Assembly (NCBI GenBank): GCA_008729055.1
Contig: SDUX01000004.1
Location: 4,094,172-4,158,171 of the forward strand
Length of the DNA: 64,000 bases
Direction: 5' to 3'
Origin: Pyropia haitanensis
Taxonomy: Eukaryota > Rhodophyta > Bangiophyceae > Bangiales > Bangiaceae
Below the pieces are notes generated by a model. The model made no database searches. It saw only the letters and a program-made list of their open reading frames with translations, and was not told the origin of the DNA. This document shows positions 19,917-30,700 of this stretch, piece by piece. The position numbers and the translations under genes were made by a program. Each line of letters starts with the position of its first letter. The first letter of the stretch is position 1.

Positions 19917-22359
19917 GGGGCGGTGGTGGTGGTGGGCGCCTCGGGGGGGGGGGGGGGGGGGGGGGGGGGCGGGGACGTGCCCGTGACGCGCGTCGCTGCC
20001 TCCCCTTGCCACACAAAAGCACGTCAGCGTCGGCCAGGGACGACGCTACACCGGTGCTGGCCGGCCGGCCGCGGCGGCGGCGACCGCCGCGGAGGAGGAT
20101 GGGAGGGAGCACCGCGCGGCCGCAGCCCGGTGCGTCGGCCGCTGCCGGCGCGGGTGCGGCGGCGGCCACCGCGGCGGCGGGTGCGTGCGCGGGATCCCCG
20201 CGGCGCTCATGTACGCGCCGCCCGCCGGCAGCCGCCCCGCGGCCGCGGCGCCAAGCACCGTCGCCGCCGCCACCGCGGCGGTACCGCCGCGCCGCCGACG
20301 GCCGCTCCCCCCCCCCCCCCGCCGCCCACCGCCGCCCACCCCAGCCGCACCGCAGCGTGCCACGCAGTCGCGGCCACTCCCCACCGCGGCGGCCGCCGCC
20401 GCCGCCGCCGCCGTCGACGGCGCCGTCGGCGGCGGCGCCTCGGCAGCGGCAGCGGCGGCGGCTGTGGCGGGGGTGGGCGCCGCTGGTGTGGGGGCGCCGC
20501 TGGTACGGGCAGGGAGGAGGTTGGGCGTACGCCCGCTGGGGGGTGGGCGGGGGGCGGGGATGGCCCGCAGTGGCCGCCGTCTGTGGGGTACCGCCTTGGC
20601 AATGGTGGCGAGGGGGGAGGGCGGCGAAGGGGTTGGCTCACCCCCCCCCCTACAAGAGGGACACCCCCCCCCCCCCCCCCCACCCCTCCATCTCCGCCCC
20701 ACCCCCTCGCACGTCCTGCTCCGCCGCCACCCCCCCCCCAGCTCACCCCCACGTCACCCACACAATGGAAGCGGCAGCAGCTCCCACCCCCCCCCCCCCC
20801 CCCTCCCCCCCTCCACAGCAATACCGCAACCACACCCGCCGCCGCCACCGCCGCCGTCGCCCCCAAACGCAACACCCCCCCCCCCACAGCGGCGCGACCC
20901 ACCGGCCGCAGCGGCAGCGGCGCGCGGCGGGACGACCACCGCGGGGAGAAAAAAAAAAAAAAACGGGCGGACCGGCGGCGGGGCATCCCGCCGCGGCGGG
21001 GGCGGTGGGACCCCCCCGCTCGGGGGCCGCGGCGGCGGACCCCCCCACGCGGTACCACGCGCGGGTGGCGCCGCGCGGAGGGGGGTGGTGGCCGGCCGGC
21101 CGGGCGCGATACGGTGGCGGGCGCGGCTGGGGGTGGCGGCGGCGTGCGTGTTGACGCCGCGTCTGGGCGCCACGTCAGCGGCACGCGCGGTGGGGGGGGG
21201 GGGGGGTCGGGAGAAAACGGCGGCGGGGGGGGGGGGGGGGCGGTACGGCAACGGGTGTGGGCAGTGGGGGTGGCGGTGGGGGTGGGGGTGGCGGTGCGGG
21301 TGGGGGTGGCGGTGGCGGTGGCGGTGGCGGTCGTGGTGGGGGTGGGGGTGGGGGTGGGGGGGTGTGGCGGTCGTGGTGGGCGCGGCGGCGCCAGGGGGTG
21401 TGGGTGCGCCCGATGCGCCTCGCGACCGTCGGGGCGGCTGGGGGGGGCGGCCAAGGCGGTGCGGCCGGCGGCGGCGGCGGCGCGTGTGCGGGAGGGGGGG
21501 CGGGGGGGGGGGGGGGGCTCAACGGTCGCGACCAGGACGGCAGCGGCAGCGGCGGCGGCGGCGGGCGCGGCTGGGGCGAGGCGCCACGCACCGCGGCGGC
21601 GGGGCGGCCGGCGCAGCCGCCGGTTGGGTGGCAACGTGGCCGGCCGCGGCACGACGGCCGAGGCACCACCCCACCGCAGCCGCACCACCCATGATTCGGG
21701 TGACGGCCAACACACAATTTCATTCCCAGTTTTCCTTCGACGGATGCAGACGATGTAGTCAAGAGCGGATGGCCTCGACCACACCTTGCGCCACGCGCGC
21801 GCACACCGGTGGAATCCACGGCGGTGGCCCCACCGCCGTTCAAATTTTCAAAGCGGCCCCGTCGGGCGGCCCGCCCGCCCGCCGCCACGACGGCCGCGCG
21901 CGCGCGCACGCGCGGGCACGCAGCAGCACCACGCCCACCCCCCCCCCCCGCCCCCCCCCCCCCCCCCCCCACCCCTCCCCCACCAACGTCGGGAGCCCCC
22001 CTCCCTTGGCGAGCGTGCGTCCCCCCCAGCGGCAGCGGCCCGCCGCGGCCGCCGCCGCCGGCGGTGCCACCTCGCCCGCCCCGCCGGCTGCCCGCTCGCG
22101 CCGCCCGCGCCGCCGCCCGCCCGCGGCGGCGACCGCCGCGGTGCCCGCCGCCGTCTGCCTGACCGCGCGCGACGCCGTCCGCCGCTCCGTCCTCCCGCCC
22201 ATCCCCCTTGCCCCGTGCCACCCCGTCCGCATCGTCATTGCCGCGCCTTCCCCCTCCACCTCCCCCCCCCCCCCCCCTCCCTCTTACCCCACACCCCGCT
22301 CCCCGCCCACGCTCTTTGTCGCACCCCCCCCCCCCCCCCCCCCCCCCACTTTTCCCTCC
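19917..22359. other. GC- and G-run-rich region between divergent genes
   Basis: No supported gene. It carries long G runs (19949-19971, 21191-21207, 21229-21241), a GGGGGTGGCGGT simple-sequence tract (21262-21362), an A run (20950-20962) and a less GC-rich island at 21690-21850. Open frames on both strands are Arg/Gly/Pro/Trp-rich translations of those tracts. The final ~120 bases before 22360 are almost pure pyrimidine. Confidence 0.4.
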
Positions 22360-22972
22360 ATGGCGTCTGCGCCCCGCCCGCCCGCGTCGGGTACCAAACG
22401 CCGGCGGTCAGGCGGGGCGGCGGCGCCCCCCCCCCCCCCCTCCCCCCCCCCCACCCCCCTGGCGCGTGGCGGCAGCCGCCGCTCGAGGCGTGCCGCCCCC
22501 ACCGCCGCTGCTGAGGTGGTGGGGGCGGACGCGGCGGCGGTGGCCGACGCGGCGGCGGATGGGTTTCACTTTCGGAAGCGCGCCCGCCGCGGCCGTGGTG
22601 GCGGCACGGACGGTGGTGGCGGTGGTGGTGGTGGTGGTGGGGGTGGTGGTGGTGGTGGTGGCGGCGGTGGCGGAGGTGGTGGGGGTGGTGGGGAGGGGGG
22701 TGGTGGGGGTGGGGGGGGTGGGGGGGGTGGTGAGCCGGCGGGTCGCGTACCGCCGCCTCCCCCCGCCACGGCCTCATTGGCCAGCGCACCGGCGGGCACG
22801 TCCATGACCGCCGCCACTGGCCCCGCGGGCGTGACCGCCACCTCCCCCGCCGCCGCGGCGGACCCGCCGGCAGGCGCACCGCCCCCCCCCGCCGGCACGC
22901 CCCGCCGCAGCGGCCGCCACACCGCCGCCGCCGCCGCCGACGCCGTGTCGGCGGTCAAGGCGCCGCGGCGGC

Positions 22973-23018
<46 letters not shown>

Positions 23019-24159
23019 AGCGGCCACCACCGGCGGCGGCACCCCCCCCCCAGCACCGCGTGTGTCCCCCCGCCGGGCCACCGCCACAACGGTCGCGGCG
23101 TTACCGGTACGGACGGCGGCGGGGGTGGCGGCGGCGGCGGCGGTGCGGCGGCGGCCGCCGCGGGTGTCGCCACGGCGTGGCCGGCCGGCTGGCGGCGGCA
23201 GCCCGTCGCCGCCACGGCTGCCACGCCAGCCGCCACCGCGGGCGGCCGCGGCGCCCGTCGTGGCGGCGGCGGCGGCGAGCCCCGGGGCGGCACCCGCGGC
23301 GGCGGCGGGCCCCGTGGCGGCACTGGCGGCGGCGCGGGGGCCACAGCGGCGGCGGCGGCGGCGGCGGGTGGGACACCCCCCCCCCCCACCCCCCCCTCCC
23401 CCCCATCCCCCCCCGCCCCCGCCCCCCCCCCTCTACACGCTCATCCCCCCCGCCTCTGCGGCACCCTCCGAAGCACGCGTGGCGGCGGTCGTCGCGGCGG
23501 CCGCGGCGCGGGCGGTCCCCCCCCCCAGCGCGGGGCTCCCCCCCCCCTCCACGACACCATCGCCGCCGCCGGTGCCGCCTGGGCCGCCGCGGTCGCGGCG
23601 CTGACGCCCACCTCCCCCGGCTGGCCCGCCATTGCCGTCACCGCCGCGGCGCCCGTTGCCGCCGCCGCCACCCTCACCGACCGGGCGACCGCCGCGACCG
23701 CCGCGGCGGTCGCGGCACGCGCCGACGCGGCGGCCGCCGCGTGGGCGCGTGCCGCCGCCACCGCCGTGGCGGCCGCGGATGGGCTGGCCGTGACGGTCGG
23801 GCGGCGGGCGGCTGCCGCTGCGGGGGGGGGGGGGGCGTGCCGGGGGGGGGGGAGGGGGGGATGGGGGGGTGCCGCCCGCCGCCGCCGCCGCCGCCGCGCA
23901 GGTGGCGGCGCGGGAGGCACGGCGGGCGGAGCTGCTGGCCGCGGCGGTGGGCGCGTTTGGGCGGCTGGCGGTGTCGGCAACGACGGTGCGGGGGGCGGTG
24001 GAGGCGGCGGCGGCAGAGGTGGCGGCGGGGGGGAGGCTGGTGGGTGCCATCGCCGCGGCGGTGGGGGGGGAGGGGGGGGGGGGTGCTGGTGGTGGGGGGG
24101 GGGAGGGGGGGGGGGCGCGCGCGGCGATTGCCGCGGCGGTTCAAGCCGGCAACGTGTGA
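22360..24159 (+). CDS. Ala-rich basic protein with nuclear-localisation-like clusters, frame broken at homopolymers
   Basis: The ATG at 22360 follows a pyrimidine tract. The N-terminus has two basic clusters of the nuclear-localisation type (GTKRRRSGG, and FHFRKRARRGRGG near 22565-22605). A long Gly run from (GGT)n sequence follows, then Pro/Ala linkers with TPRRSGRH and Ser-Pro-Arg-Arg repeats (VSPRR twice). After C runs at 23375-23425 and 23517-23560 the protein-like frame changes and gives alpha-helical Ala-rich sequence (TLTDRATAATAAAVAARADA). After a G run near 23822-23868 it changes again and ends QVAAREARRAELLAAAVGAF...IAAAVQAGNV before the stop at 24157-24159. I recognise no domain. 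A chromatin-associated linker-like role would fit the composition but is conjecture. Confidence 0.4.
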
Positions 24160-24396
24160 GACAGGGGGAGTGGGGGGGGTTGAGAGGGGGGCGGACGGCG
24201 TGAGGCCGCCCGCGGCGTGGGAGGTCTGACGGCAGCGGTGGTGGGGATGGGCGTCGCGCGCGGCCCGTGGGGGAGCCGACCCGCCCGCTCTTGGCCGCCG
24301 ACGCCACGGCCGCGCGTCCGCCGCGCGTCGGCACCCAGAAAAGAGGCACCACGTGCGTGGCGTGCGGTGGGCCGTCGACCGGCCACGCCGCCCGCC

Positions 24397-25404
24397 TTAC
24401 TCGGTGCATGCGCATCCCCCAATTCCGCCCCCCCACCCGTCTCGCCCGCTTGTCATCCGCCCCCTCATCCCAAAAAAAAAAAAAAAAAAAAAACCCTTCC
24501 CGCCCGCCGCCCCCCCCGCCCCGCACCTACCTCTCCCATCCACCCCACCCCCCCCCCCCCCAAAAAAAAAAAACGGCCGCCACCCCCGACGCGGCCACCC
24601 CCCCCCCCCCCCGCCAGCACGCGGCTCACGCGACGGGGGCCTTCCCCCCCCCCCCCCCACCCCCCCGTCCCCCGCCAGCCGCCGCCGCCGCTCGTCCACC
24701 ATCCCCAAAAACAGCGCGTGCACCCGCCCGTCGCCCGTCAGTTCCGGGTGGAAGGTCGCGGCGAGGACGTGCCGCTGGGTGCCGCCGCGGACCATCACCG
24801 CGCGGCCCGCGTGGGAGACGAGCACCTCCACCCCGCCGCCGAGGCGCTCAAAGACCGGCGCGCGGATCAGCACCACCCGCAGTGGGCCGGTGGGGAGCGG
24901 CGCTACCGTGCCGCCGGCGGCGGCGGTGGGGGCGGTGGTGGTGGTGGTGGTGGTGGTGGTGGTGGCCGTCGCGTCCGCGTCGGCGGGGAGCCACGCGGTC
25001 TCCGCCTCAAACGAGTGCACCTGCGTGCCGTAGCCGTTGCGGCGGGTGGCCACGTCGAGGCCGCCGAGCGCAACGGCGGCGGCGTCCCCCCCCTTGCCAA
25101 CCACCTCGTCCGAGAGGAGGATGGCGCCCGCGCACGTGCCAAACGCGGGGAGGCCCGCGGCAATCGCGTCGCGGAGCGGGGTGGCCATGCCGAGCGCGTC
25201 GAGGAGGATGGCCATGGTGCTGCTCTCCCCGCCGGGGAGGACGACGCCGTCCAGGTCGGGCGTCACGTCCGCCGCGGTGCGGAGGGGGACCGTCGTCGCG
25301 CCGCGGGCGCGGAGCATGGCGGTGTGCTCGGCAAAGTCGCCGTGGAGCTCCAGCACGCCAATGCGGGGGGGCGGGAGGGGGGGGGTGGGGGGGGAGGAGG
25401 CCAT
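24397..25404 (-). CDS. PDX2: Pyridoxal 5'-phosphate synthase glutaminase subunit (PdxT/SNO/PDX2)
   Basis: From the ATG at 25402-25404 the class I glutamine amidotransferase fold is clear: IGVLELHGDFAEHTAMLRAR, then the oxyanion-strand motif VVLPGGESSTMAILLD, then GTCAGAILLSDEV with the nucleophilic Cys at residue 91, and ATFHPELTGD with the His219/Glu221 pair. The catalytic triad is therefore complete. The enzyme releases ammonia from glutamine and channels it to the PDX1 synthase, which makes PLP from ribose 5-phosphate and glyceraldehyde 3-phosphate; the partner is not in this window. A Thr/Ala insertion from a (GGT)n repeat (24916-24965) separates the nucleophile half from the His/Glu half. 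The family part ends near 24690 (HALFLGMVDERRRRLAG). The remaining ~100 residues (Gly and Phe runs from C and A homopolymers) are probably not real, and the true stop may lie earlier in another frame. Confidence 0.85.
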   Translation of the reverse strand: MASSPPTPPLPPPRIGVLELHGDFAEHTAMLRARGATTVPLRTAADVTPDLDGVVLPGGESSTMAILLDALGMATPLRDAIAAGLPAFGTCAGAILLSDEVVGKGGDAAAVALGGLDVATRRNGYGTQVHSFEAETAWLPADADATATTTTTTTTTTAPTAAAGGTVAPLPTGPLRVVLIRAPVFERLGGGVEVLVSHAGRAVMVRGGTQRHVLAATFHPELTGDGRVHALFLGMVDERRRRLAGDGGVGGGGGRPPSREPRAGGGGGGWPRRGWRPFFFFGGGGGGVDGRGRCGAGGAAGGKGFFFFFFFGMRGRMTSGRDGWGGGIGGCACTE

Positions 25405-26351
25405 AGCGCCGCGCAAAGAAGGTAGTGTAGGCAGGTGGGGGGGGGGGGGGAAGAAGAGGGAAGGGTGGCGCCGAGGGAAGAGAAGGGGAACAGGGAGGGA
25501 GACACCAGAGAACAAGAGGAAAGGGCAAGGACAGAGTGAAAGAGGACGAGGGCGGCCGGGGACGCGGCGCCCCCAAAGGCACCCACAGCAGGTCTGGTAT
25601 AATACAGCCGCGGTCCCGTCTTGACACCTGCGCTGGCGTCGGCGCTCGGCGGCCTTGGCGACGGCGGTTGTGGTGCGTGTGGCTAGCTAGATGGGGCTTC
25701 CACGGCCCCGATGGCGGCAGCTCAAAAGTAGCCCAGGGGATATAGCTCGTGCCCGCGTGTGGATGGCGTCCACCCACCCGCGGTCGCCCGCGCTATGAAG
25801 CGCCCGGCCGTCGGTAGAGACGGGTGGTCGTGGCCGACACGGGCGGCGAGACGAACAAGAGAAAAAAAAAAAAAAAGAGGAAACGCACGACATAGGAGGG
25901 CGTGTCTTGCCCTTCTCGACGTGTCCCTCCCCCCGTCACTCGCCCCGCGTGTCGCCAAAGGGACCGCCCTCTCCCGCCGGCAGAACCGCCACGGCCGGCA
26001 CGCGCACCGCCACGGACCGGACAGGCGGCGGCGGCCGCCGCCAGCGGGCCGCCGCGACGCCGGCCGGCCATTGCCTCCCCCCACCCCCCGCGTTGCCTCC
26101 TGGCCTCGTCGCGAATCCACAACCGGGGGCAGCGACCCCGCCGCCCCTTCCCGCCCCGCGCGGTGACGGGCGCGCACCCTCCCGGCGGCGGCCGCTTGGC
26201 TTCCCCGCCGCCCCCCCCCCCCCCTCTCCTCCAATGCCCCTAAAAAAAAAAAAAGGCCGCTCCCGCTTGTCCCCCCCTTCCGCCGCCTTCCTCCCTACCC
26301 GCCGTCGATACGGCGCCCCCCCACCCCCACCCCCACGTGGCCCCGCCTGTA
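25405..26351. other. Intergenic region with polypurine tract upstream of PdxT
   Basis: Positions 25435-25560 are nearly all purine on the plus strand, so the PdxT leader is pyrimidine-rich in its own orientation. A 15-base A run lies near 25862-25876 and another near 26242-26253. No gene is supported, and the RPE 3' end adjoins at 26352. Confidence 0.4.
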
Positions 26352-27281
26352 TTACGCCACCGCCTTCTCCCCCGCCGCCGTCGCCGCCGCCGCCGCCGCC
26401 GCCGCCTCGTCCACCGCCGACCGGAGCAGCCCGATCACACGCGGCGGGTCGGCCGCCCCAAACACCGCGCTCCCCGCCACGATACAGTTGGCGCCCGCGG
26501 CGGCGACGGCGCCGACCGTTGCCGGCGACACCCCCCCGTCGACCTGGATGGCGAGCGCCGGCGCGGCCGCCCGCAGCGCCGCCACCTTGGGCATCACCCC
26601 CTCCATAAACGGCTGCCCCCCAAAGCCCGGCTCGACGCTCATCACCAGCACCAAATCCACGTCGCCCGCCGTCACGAGCGGCGCCACCGCCGCGGCGGGG
26701 GTGGCCGGCCGGAGCGCGACGCCCGCGCGGCAGCCCGCCGACCGGATGGCCGCACACACCCCACGGGCGGTGGCGACCTCGGCGGCGGTCAGCGGCCGCG
26801 TCGGCGTGGCCGGCTCGTACGAGGCGCCGCCGTCGGCGAGGCACGTCTCGAGGTGGAAGGTCAGCGACGCGGCGCCCGCGGCGGCAAAGCGGCGGACCCA
26901 CGCGGCGGGCTCGGACACCATCATGTGGACGTCCAGGGGCAGCCGCGTCACGCCGGCGAGGGCGGCCACCACCGGCGGGCCGAGCGTCAGGTTGTCCACA
27001 AAGTGGCCGTCCATCGCGTCCACGTGCAGCGCGTCGGCGCCGGCGGCGGTCATGGCGGCGGCGGCGGCGCCGAGCGCGGCGAAATCCGCCGACAGGATGG
27101 ATGGCGCGATGACGGTGGGCGGCCGGTCCCGACCGGGGGGGGGGGTAGGGGGGGGGACGGCATCGTGCGGGCGGGGGGGGGGGGCGGGGGGGGAGGGCGG
27201 GTGCAAAGTCAGGAGAAGCGGTGGGCGAGGGAGGGGGGGCGGGGGGGGGGGGGGGGAAGGGGACGGGGGGGAGCCAGGCAC
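26352..27281 (-). CDS. RPE: Ribulose-phosphate 3-epimerase
   Basis: Almost complete TIM barrel. VIAPSILSADFAALG is strand 1, ALHVDAMDGHFVDNLTLGP is the metal/catalytic His-Asp motif, and PLDVHMMVSEP holds the second His. LVLVMSVEPGFGGQPFM is the phosphate-loop strand, IQVDGGVSPATV carries the catalytic Asp, and NCIVAGSAVFG closes the barrel; stop near 26352. The enzyme interconverts ribulose 5-phosphate and xylulose 5-phosphate in the Calvin and pentose phosphate cycles. A Thr/Pro-rich insertion sits between LETCLADGG and the next helix. The true start is unresolved: the open frame begins at 27281 without an ATG, and no in-frame ATG precedes the conserved APSIL block. The first codons therefore lie beyond a homopolymer break or an intron in the G-run region 27130-27260. 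The Pro-rich lead could be part of a transit peptide. Confidence 0.85.
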   Translation of the reverse strand: MPGSPPSPSPPPPPPPLPRPPLLLTLHPPSPPAPPPRPHDAVPPPTPPPGRDRPPTVIAPSILSADFAALGAAAAAMTAAGADALHVDAMDGHFVDNLTLGPPVVAALAGVTRLPLDVHMMVSEPAAWVRRFAAAGAASLTFHLETCLADGGASYEPATPTRPLTAAEVATARGVCAAIRSAGCRAGVALRPATPAAAVAPLVTAGDVDLVLVMSVEPGFGGQPFMEGVMPKVAALRAAAPALAIQVDGGVSPATVGAVAAAGANCIVAGSAVFGAADPPRVIGLLRSAVDEAAAAAAAATAAGEKAVA

Positions 27282-27820
27282 AGGAAAGGGGAAAAAAAAA
27301 GGAAGGGACAGGGGTGCTCAAGCAAAGAAGCGTTCCGGGGGAGGGGGGATGGGACACAGTCGGGCGCGGATGCAAGAAGAAAGTGGCGAGCGGGTGCAAG
27401 AAGAAAGTGGCGAGCAGAGATTGGGTGCGGGCGAGGCCGAGGAAACCGGCGTGCGCGGGTGGCCGAGTCGGTCCGGATCATCGAAACAGTCGGGACGCGG
27501 CGTGCGACGTGGGTGGGTGCTCTGGACTGCTCGCCTTTCTGCAGACGCGCTACCCCCCCTACCAAACTCGCGTCCGAGACCGCCGCCGCGCCAACGCCCC
27601 GACCCACGCGGCGTGGCCGCGCTCCCCCCCCGCCCTCGCCGGCAAGACCGCCGCCTCCATTAAAGCACCCACCCCCCGCCACCACCACCGCCACCGCCGC
27701 CCGCTCTTTTTTTTTTTTGCCGCCGCCGCCGCCCGCTCCATTTTTTTTTTTCGCCGCCCCCCCCGCCGCCGACCGGCCACTCTGCGCGGCGCGATCCGTC
27801 CCCCGCCTCGCCCGCCCGCC
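27282..27820. other. Divergent promoter region of RPE and the Ldh2-type gene
   Basis: Purine-rich on the plus strand near 27282-27440 and T/C-rich just before 27821, including two runs of ten T. This gives each gene a pyrimidine-rich leader in its own orientation. A directly repeated piece, GCAAGAAGAAAGTGGCGAGC, occurs at 27372 and again near 27396. Confidence 0.4.
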
Positions 27821-27850
27821 ATGCCGCCGCTGCCACCACCCGCCGCCGCC

Positions 27851-27919
<69 letters not shown>

Positions 27920-29293
27920 GCTGCCGGCCGCCCCATGGCCACGGCGGCCGCGTTTGGGGTGCCCCTCCCCGCGGCGGCGGCGGCGTGGCGCCGCGCCGCC
28001 GCGGCGGCGCTGCGCCGCCACCGCGGCCGCCGCGGTCCCGTCGGCGCGTCTGTTGTGGTCGCCGCCGCCAGTGGCGGCCGGCGGCGGCTGCGCATGGCGG
28101 CGGCAATGGCGGGTGGCGGTGGCGGCGGCGGCGGCGGCGCGTCCCCCCCCGGGGCGGACGTTGTGCGGGTGCCGTCCGCGACCGTCATCGCCACCGTCAC
28201 GCGCGTGCTGACGCGGCAGGGCATTCCCCCCGACGACGCGGCGCTCATGGCCGACATCCTCCACTACGCACAGTCGTCGGGCAACTCACAGGGCCTGGCG
28301 ACGGTCGCCTCGCGCGGCGTCGGCTCCCTCGCCACCCACGCGCCGGCGGGGGACACGCGGCGGCCGCCCCCCCCGCCGCCGTTGGTGCCGGTGGCCACGT
28401 CGGCCGTGTCGGCGCTCATTGACGGCACCGGCCGGTCGGGGATGGTGGTGATGGCCGCCGCGGCGGACGAGGCGATCCGGCTGGCGCGGGCGGCGGGGGT
28501 GGGCGTCGTGGGCACGACGGGCACGACGACGGGGAGTGGCGCGGTTGGGTGGTACGCCCGCCGCGTCGCGGCGGCGGGGCTGTTTGGGCTGGCCGCGTCG
28601 GGCAGCAGCCCGCTCGTCGCGCCGTCGGGCGCGCGGGTGCCGCTTCTCGGCACCAACCCGCTCGCGTATGGGATTCCCGTCCCCGCACCCGAAAGCGGCG
28701 GCGGCGGTGGCGACGACGACGGCGGCGGCGGCGGCGGCGGTGGCGGGGACACCCCGCCCGCCCCGCCCGCCTGCGACGCCATTGTCGCGGACATTGGCAC
28801 GTCCGCCCTCTCCTACTGGGCCGTCCGCGCGGCCGCCGCGGCGGGCACCCCCCTCCCCCCCCACGTGGCCCTCGACGCGGCGGGCGTGCCGACCGTCACC
28901 GCCGCCGCGGCGGCGGCGCTGCTGCCGTTTGGCGGCCCCGGCGCGGCGCACAAGGCGTCGGCGCTGGGCGTGCTCGTCGAGTGGCTGACGGGGCCCGCCG
29001 TCGGCGCGCCCGCCGCGGGGCTGCCGGCCGCCGCGACCGCGGCGGGGGACGTGGCGCCGCCGCGGGGGTGGGGCAACGTGGTCGTCGCGGCCCGGCCGGG
29101 GCTGCTGCGGCCGCCGGCAGAGGTGGCGGCGGATACGGCGGCGATGGTCGCCGCGCTGCGCGCGGGGGGGGCCCGCCTGCCGGGGGAGGGGGGGGAGGCG
29201 CGGCGGGCGGCGGCGGCGGCGGACGGCGTGCGCGTCGACGCGGCGGTGTGGCGGCGGCTGGTGGAGGAGGCGGGTGGGGAGGTGGCGGGGTAG
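27821..29293 (+). CDS. Malate/L-lactate dehydrogenase (Ldh2 / YlbC / AllD superfamily)
   Basis: 490 residues from the ATG at 27821. The first ~105 are an Ala/Arg-rich extension compatible with organelle targeting. The catalytic domain begins VVRVPSATVIATVTRVLTRQ. Ldh2-family features follow in order: ADILHYAQSSGNSQGLATV, a region like the second active-site motif (GTTTGSGAVGWYARRVA), GTNPLAYGIPVPAPE (characteristic NAD(P)-binding segment), AIVADIGTSALSYW, and LLPFGGPGAAHKASALGVLVEWLTGP. The family oxidises 2-hydroxy acids, or reduces cyclic imino or keto acids, with NAD(P)H. The usual S-H-G histidine reads S-Q-G and no His occurs in the second motif, so the reaction may differ from classical malate dehydrogenase. 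I recall an N-Q-G form in some plant and algal relatives, which would make this a subfamily trait rather than damage. The frame is intact. Confidence 0.78.
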
Positions 29294-30120
29294 TAGGTAG
29301 CAAGGCTATTGGGAAGAGGCGGGTTGGCGGCGGGGGGGGCAGTCCAAACAGGCAGGCGGCGCAGGGGGGGTGGGGTGAGCGGGGCTTGGATGTGAAAGGG
29401 CGGTGGCGCGGCCGGCACGTGGTGCGCGCGGTAGAGATGGAACGGGGGGCGAGGTGGGGAGGGGGGGGAGGGGGGGGGAGGGGGGGGGGGATGGCTGGTG
29501 AGGAGCGTCCGACTCGGTCTGCCTGGGCAGGCAGAGGCGGCAGGGCGCGCCGGCAGCGGCGGCCGCCCGCCAGGCAGTGTCCCCCGCCGGCGGCGTGTCG
29601 GCCCCCACCCGCGGCGGTCGCCGCGACGCGCACTGATGCGCGCCGCGGCGGGCAGTGGCCGGCGGCGGCGCGGTGGGCGTGCGCGGGCGGGAACCGCGGT
29701 CGGCGGTGTGCGCGGCGGCGCTCTCGGGGCCCCCCCCGCGGGACGTGGCCGCGCCGCCGCCGCGGGACGTGGCCACGGCGGCGCCGCGCCACCCGACGGG
29801 TTGTAGCTAGCTACGCGCCCCGGCCGCGCGCGCGGTGGGCGGGGGGGGGGGGGGGGGTCGCCCACTGGGATCATTGTCGCGCCGCCGCCTCTGCCACGTG
29901 CGTGCGCACCCGCCCCCCGCACCGCGGAGGCGGTACAGGACGTGGGCGTGCCCCTCGAGTGAGGTTCGACGCTTCATGATGGGGACGGTCCATTTTGGAA
30001 ATGGCTCCGTGGCCCAACAGCGCGTGTGCACCGATCAAGCCACAGCAGGCCGTGATGGAAGTGGTGGAGGATCCCCGCTGAAAAGGCGTGCCAATCCAGG
30101 CAAGATGACAAGCTATGCAC
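29294..30120. other. Intergenic region
   Basis: G-run-rich until about 29490 and again near 29839-29858, with a less GC-rich part from 29960. A short direct repeat, GGGACGTGGCC(G/A)CG, occurs near 29740 and 29764. No protein motif or RNA was recognised. Confidence 0.35.
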
Positions 30121-30240
30121 TCGAGCGCACGTCCCTCCCTCCCACCGTCGAGCGCACGTCCCTCCCTCCTCCCACCGTCGAGCGCACGTCCCTCCCTCCC
30201 ACCGTCGAGCGCACGTCCCTCCCTCCCACCGTCGAGCGCA
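30121..30240. repeat. 27-bp minisatellite, about 4.3 copies
   Basis: Units beginning TCGAGCGCACGTCCCTCCCT start at 30121, 30148, 30178 and 30205, with a partial copy at 30232. One unit is 30 bp because of an extra CCT. All unit lengths are multiples of three, and the minus strand reads as a nine-residue repeat, CARRWEGGT, but no gene context supports translation. Confidence 0.9.
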
Positions 30241-30256
30241 GCGCCTGCTGCTCACG

Positions 30257-30700
30257 TCATCCATTGTCCATTGCTCGCAGTGGCCAGCGCCGCCGGTGGA
30301 TGCCGGTGATGGACGCGGCGGACGGGTCAGCGCAGTTGTCTACCTCACTCCTTTGGAAAAACACAAAGCGGGCGACCAACCATTGAGCCAGGTCAGCGGT
30401 GCTCATGCTCCATTGCCTCCCACTGTTTGCACGTACAAAAGGACGTAACTCACATCCTTGGCGCCCGCATCCCCCTCCGCGGCCTGGGCTCGGTCTCTTT
30501 GGCGGCGTGCTTCCCACTCGCTCCACCTGCGCCGCCATCCCAACCAGCAGCCTTCTCCCCACAAGAACCGATGCCGCCACGGACGCGCGTCCAACGCGGC
30601 GAGGTCGGCGTCAAGGGATGCCGCCACCTCTGGCGTGCGGACAGGGCCCTCGTCGAGACAGGGCGGCAGCCCCACTTTCAGGGTCGAGCTGGTCTTGAAC
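30257..30700 (-). pseudogene. Possible tyrosine-recombinase N-terminal fragment
   Basis: The minus strand gives two adjacent protein-like stretches in different frames. The first (30403-30675) reads VAASLDADLAALDARPWRHR then WGEGCWLGWRRRWSEWEARR. The second (from about 30410) reads STADLAQWLVARFVFFQRSE then PSAASITGIHRR. The order of a W-rich helix, then a helix followed by S-A-A-S-I-x-x-I-H, resembles the SAM-like core-binding domain of eukaryotic tyrosine-recombinase elements. It is speculative. It is listed because its composition and frame break resemble the catalytic fragment at 9524-9830, and it could belong to the same element family. Confidence 0.25.

Noticed and set aside
20185..22359. 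Long plus-strand open frame upstream of the Ala-rich gene
   Set aside because: It runs through G runs and GGGTGGCGG simple sequence and a pyrimidine leader with no protein character; the credible start is the ATG at 22360.
24397..24690. PdxT C-terminal extension with Phe and Gly runs
   Set aside because: Derived from A and C homopolymers beyond the family's normal end; probably not translated as shown.
27455..27545. GGTGGCCGAGTCGGTCCGGA resembling a tRNA-Ser/Leu D-arm
   Set aside because: No GGTTCGAATCC-like T-arm or complementary acceptor within the expected distance.
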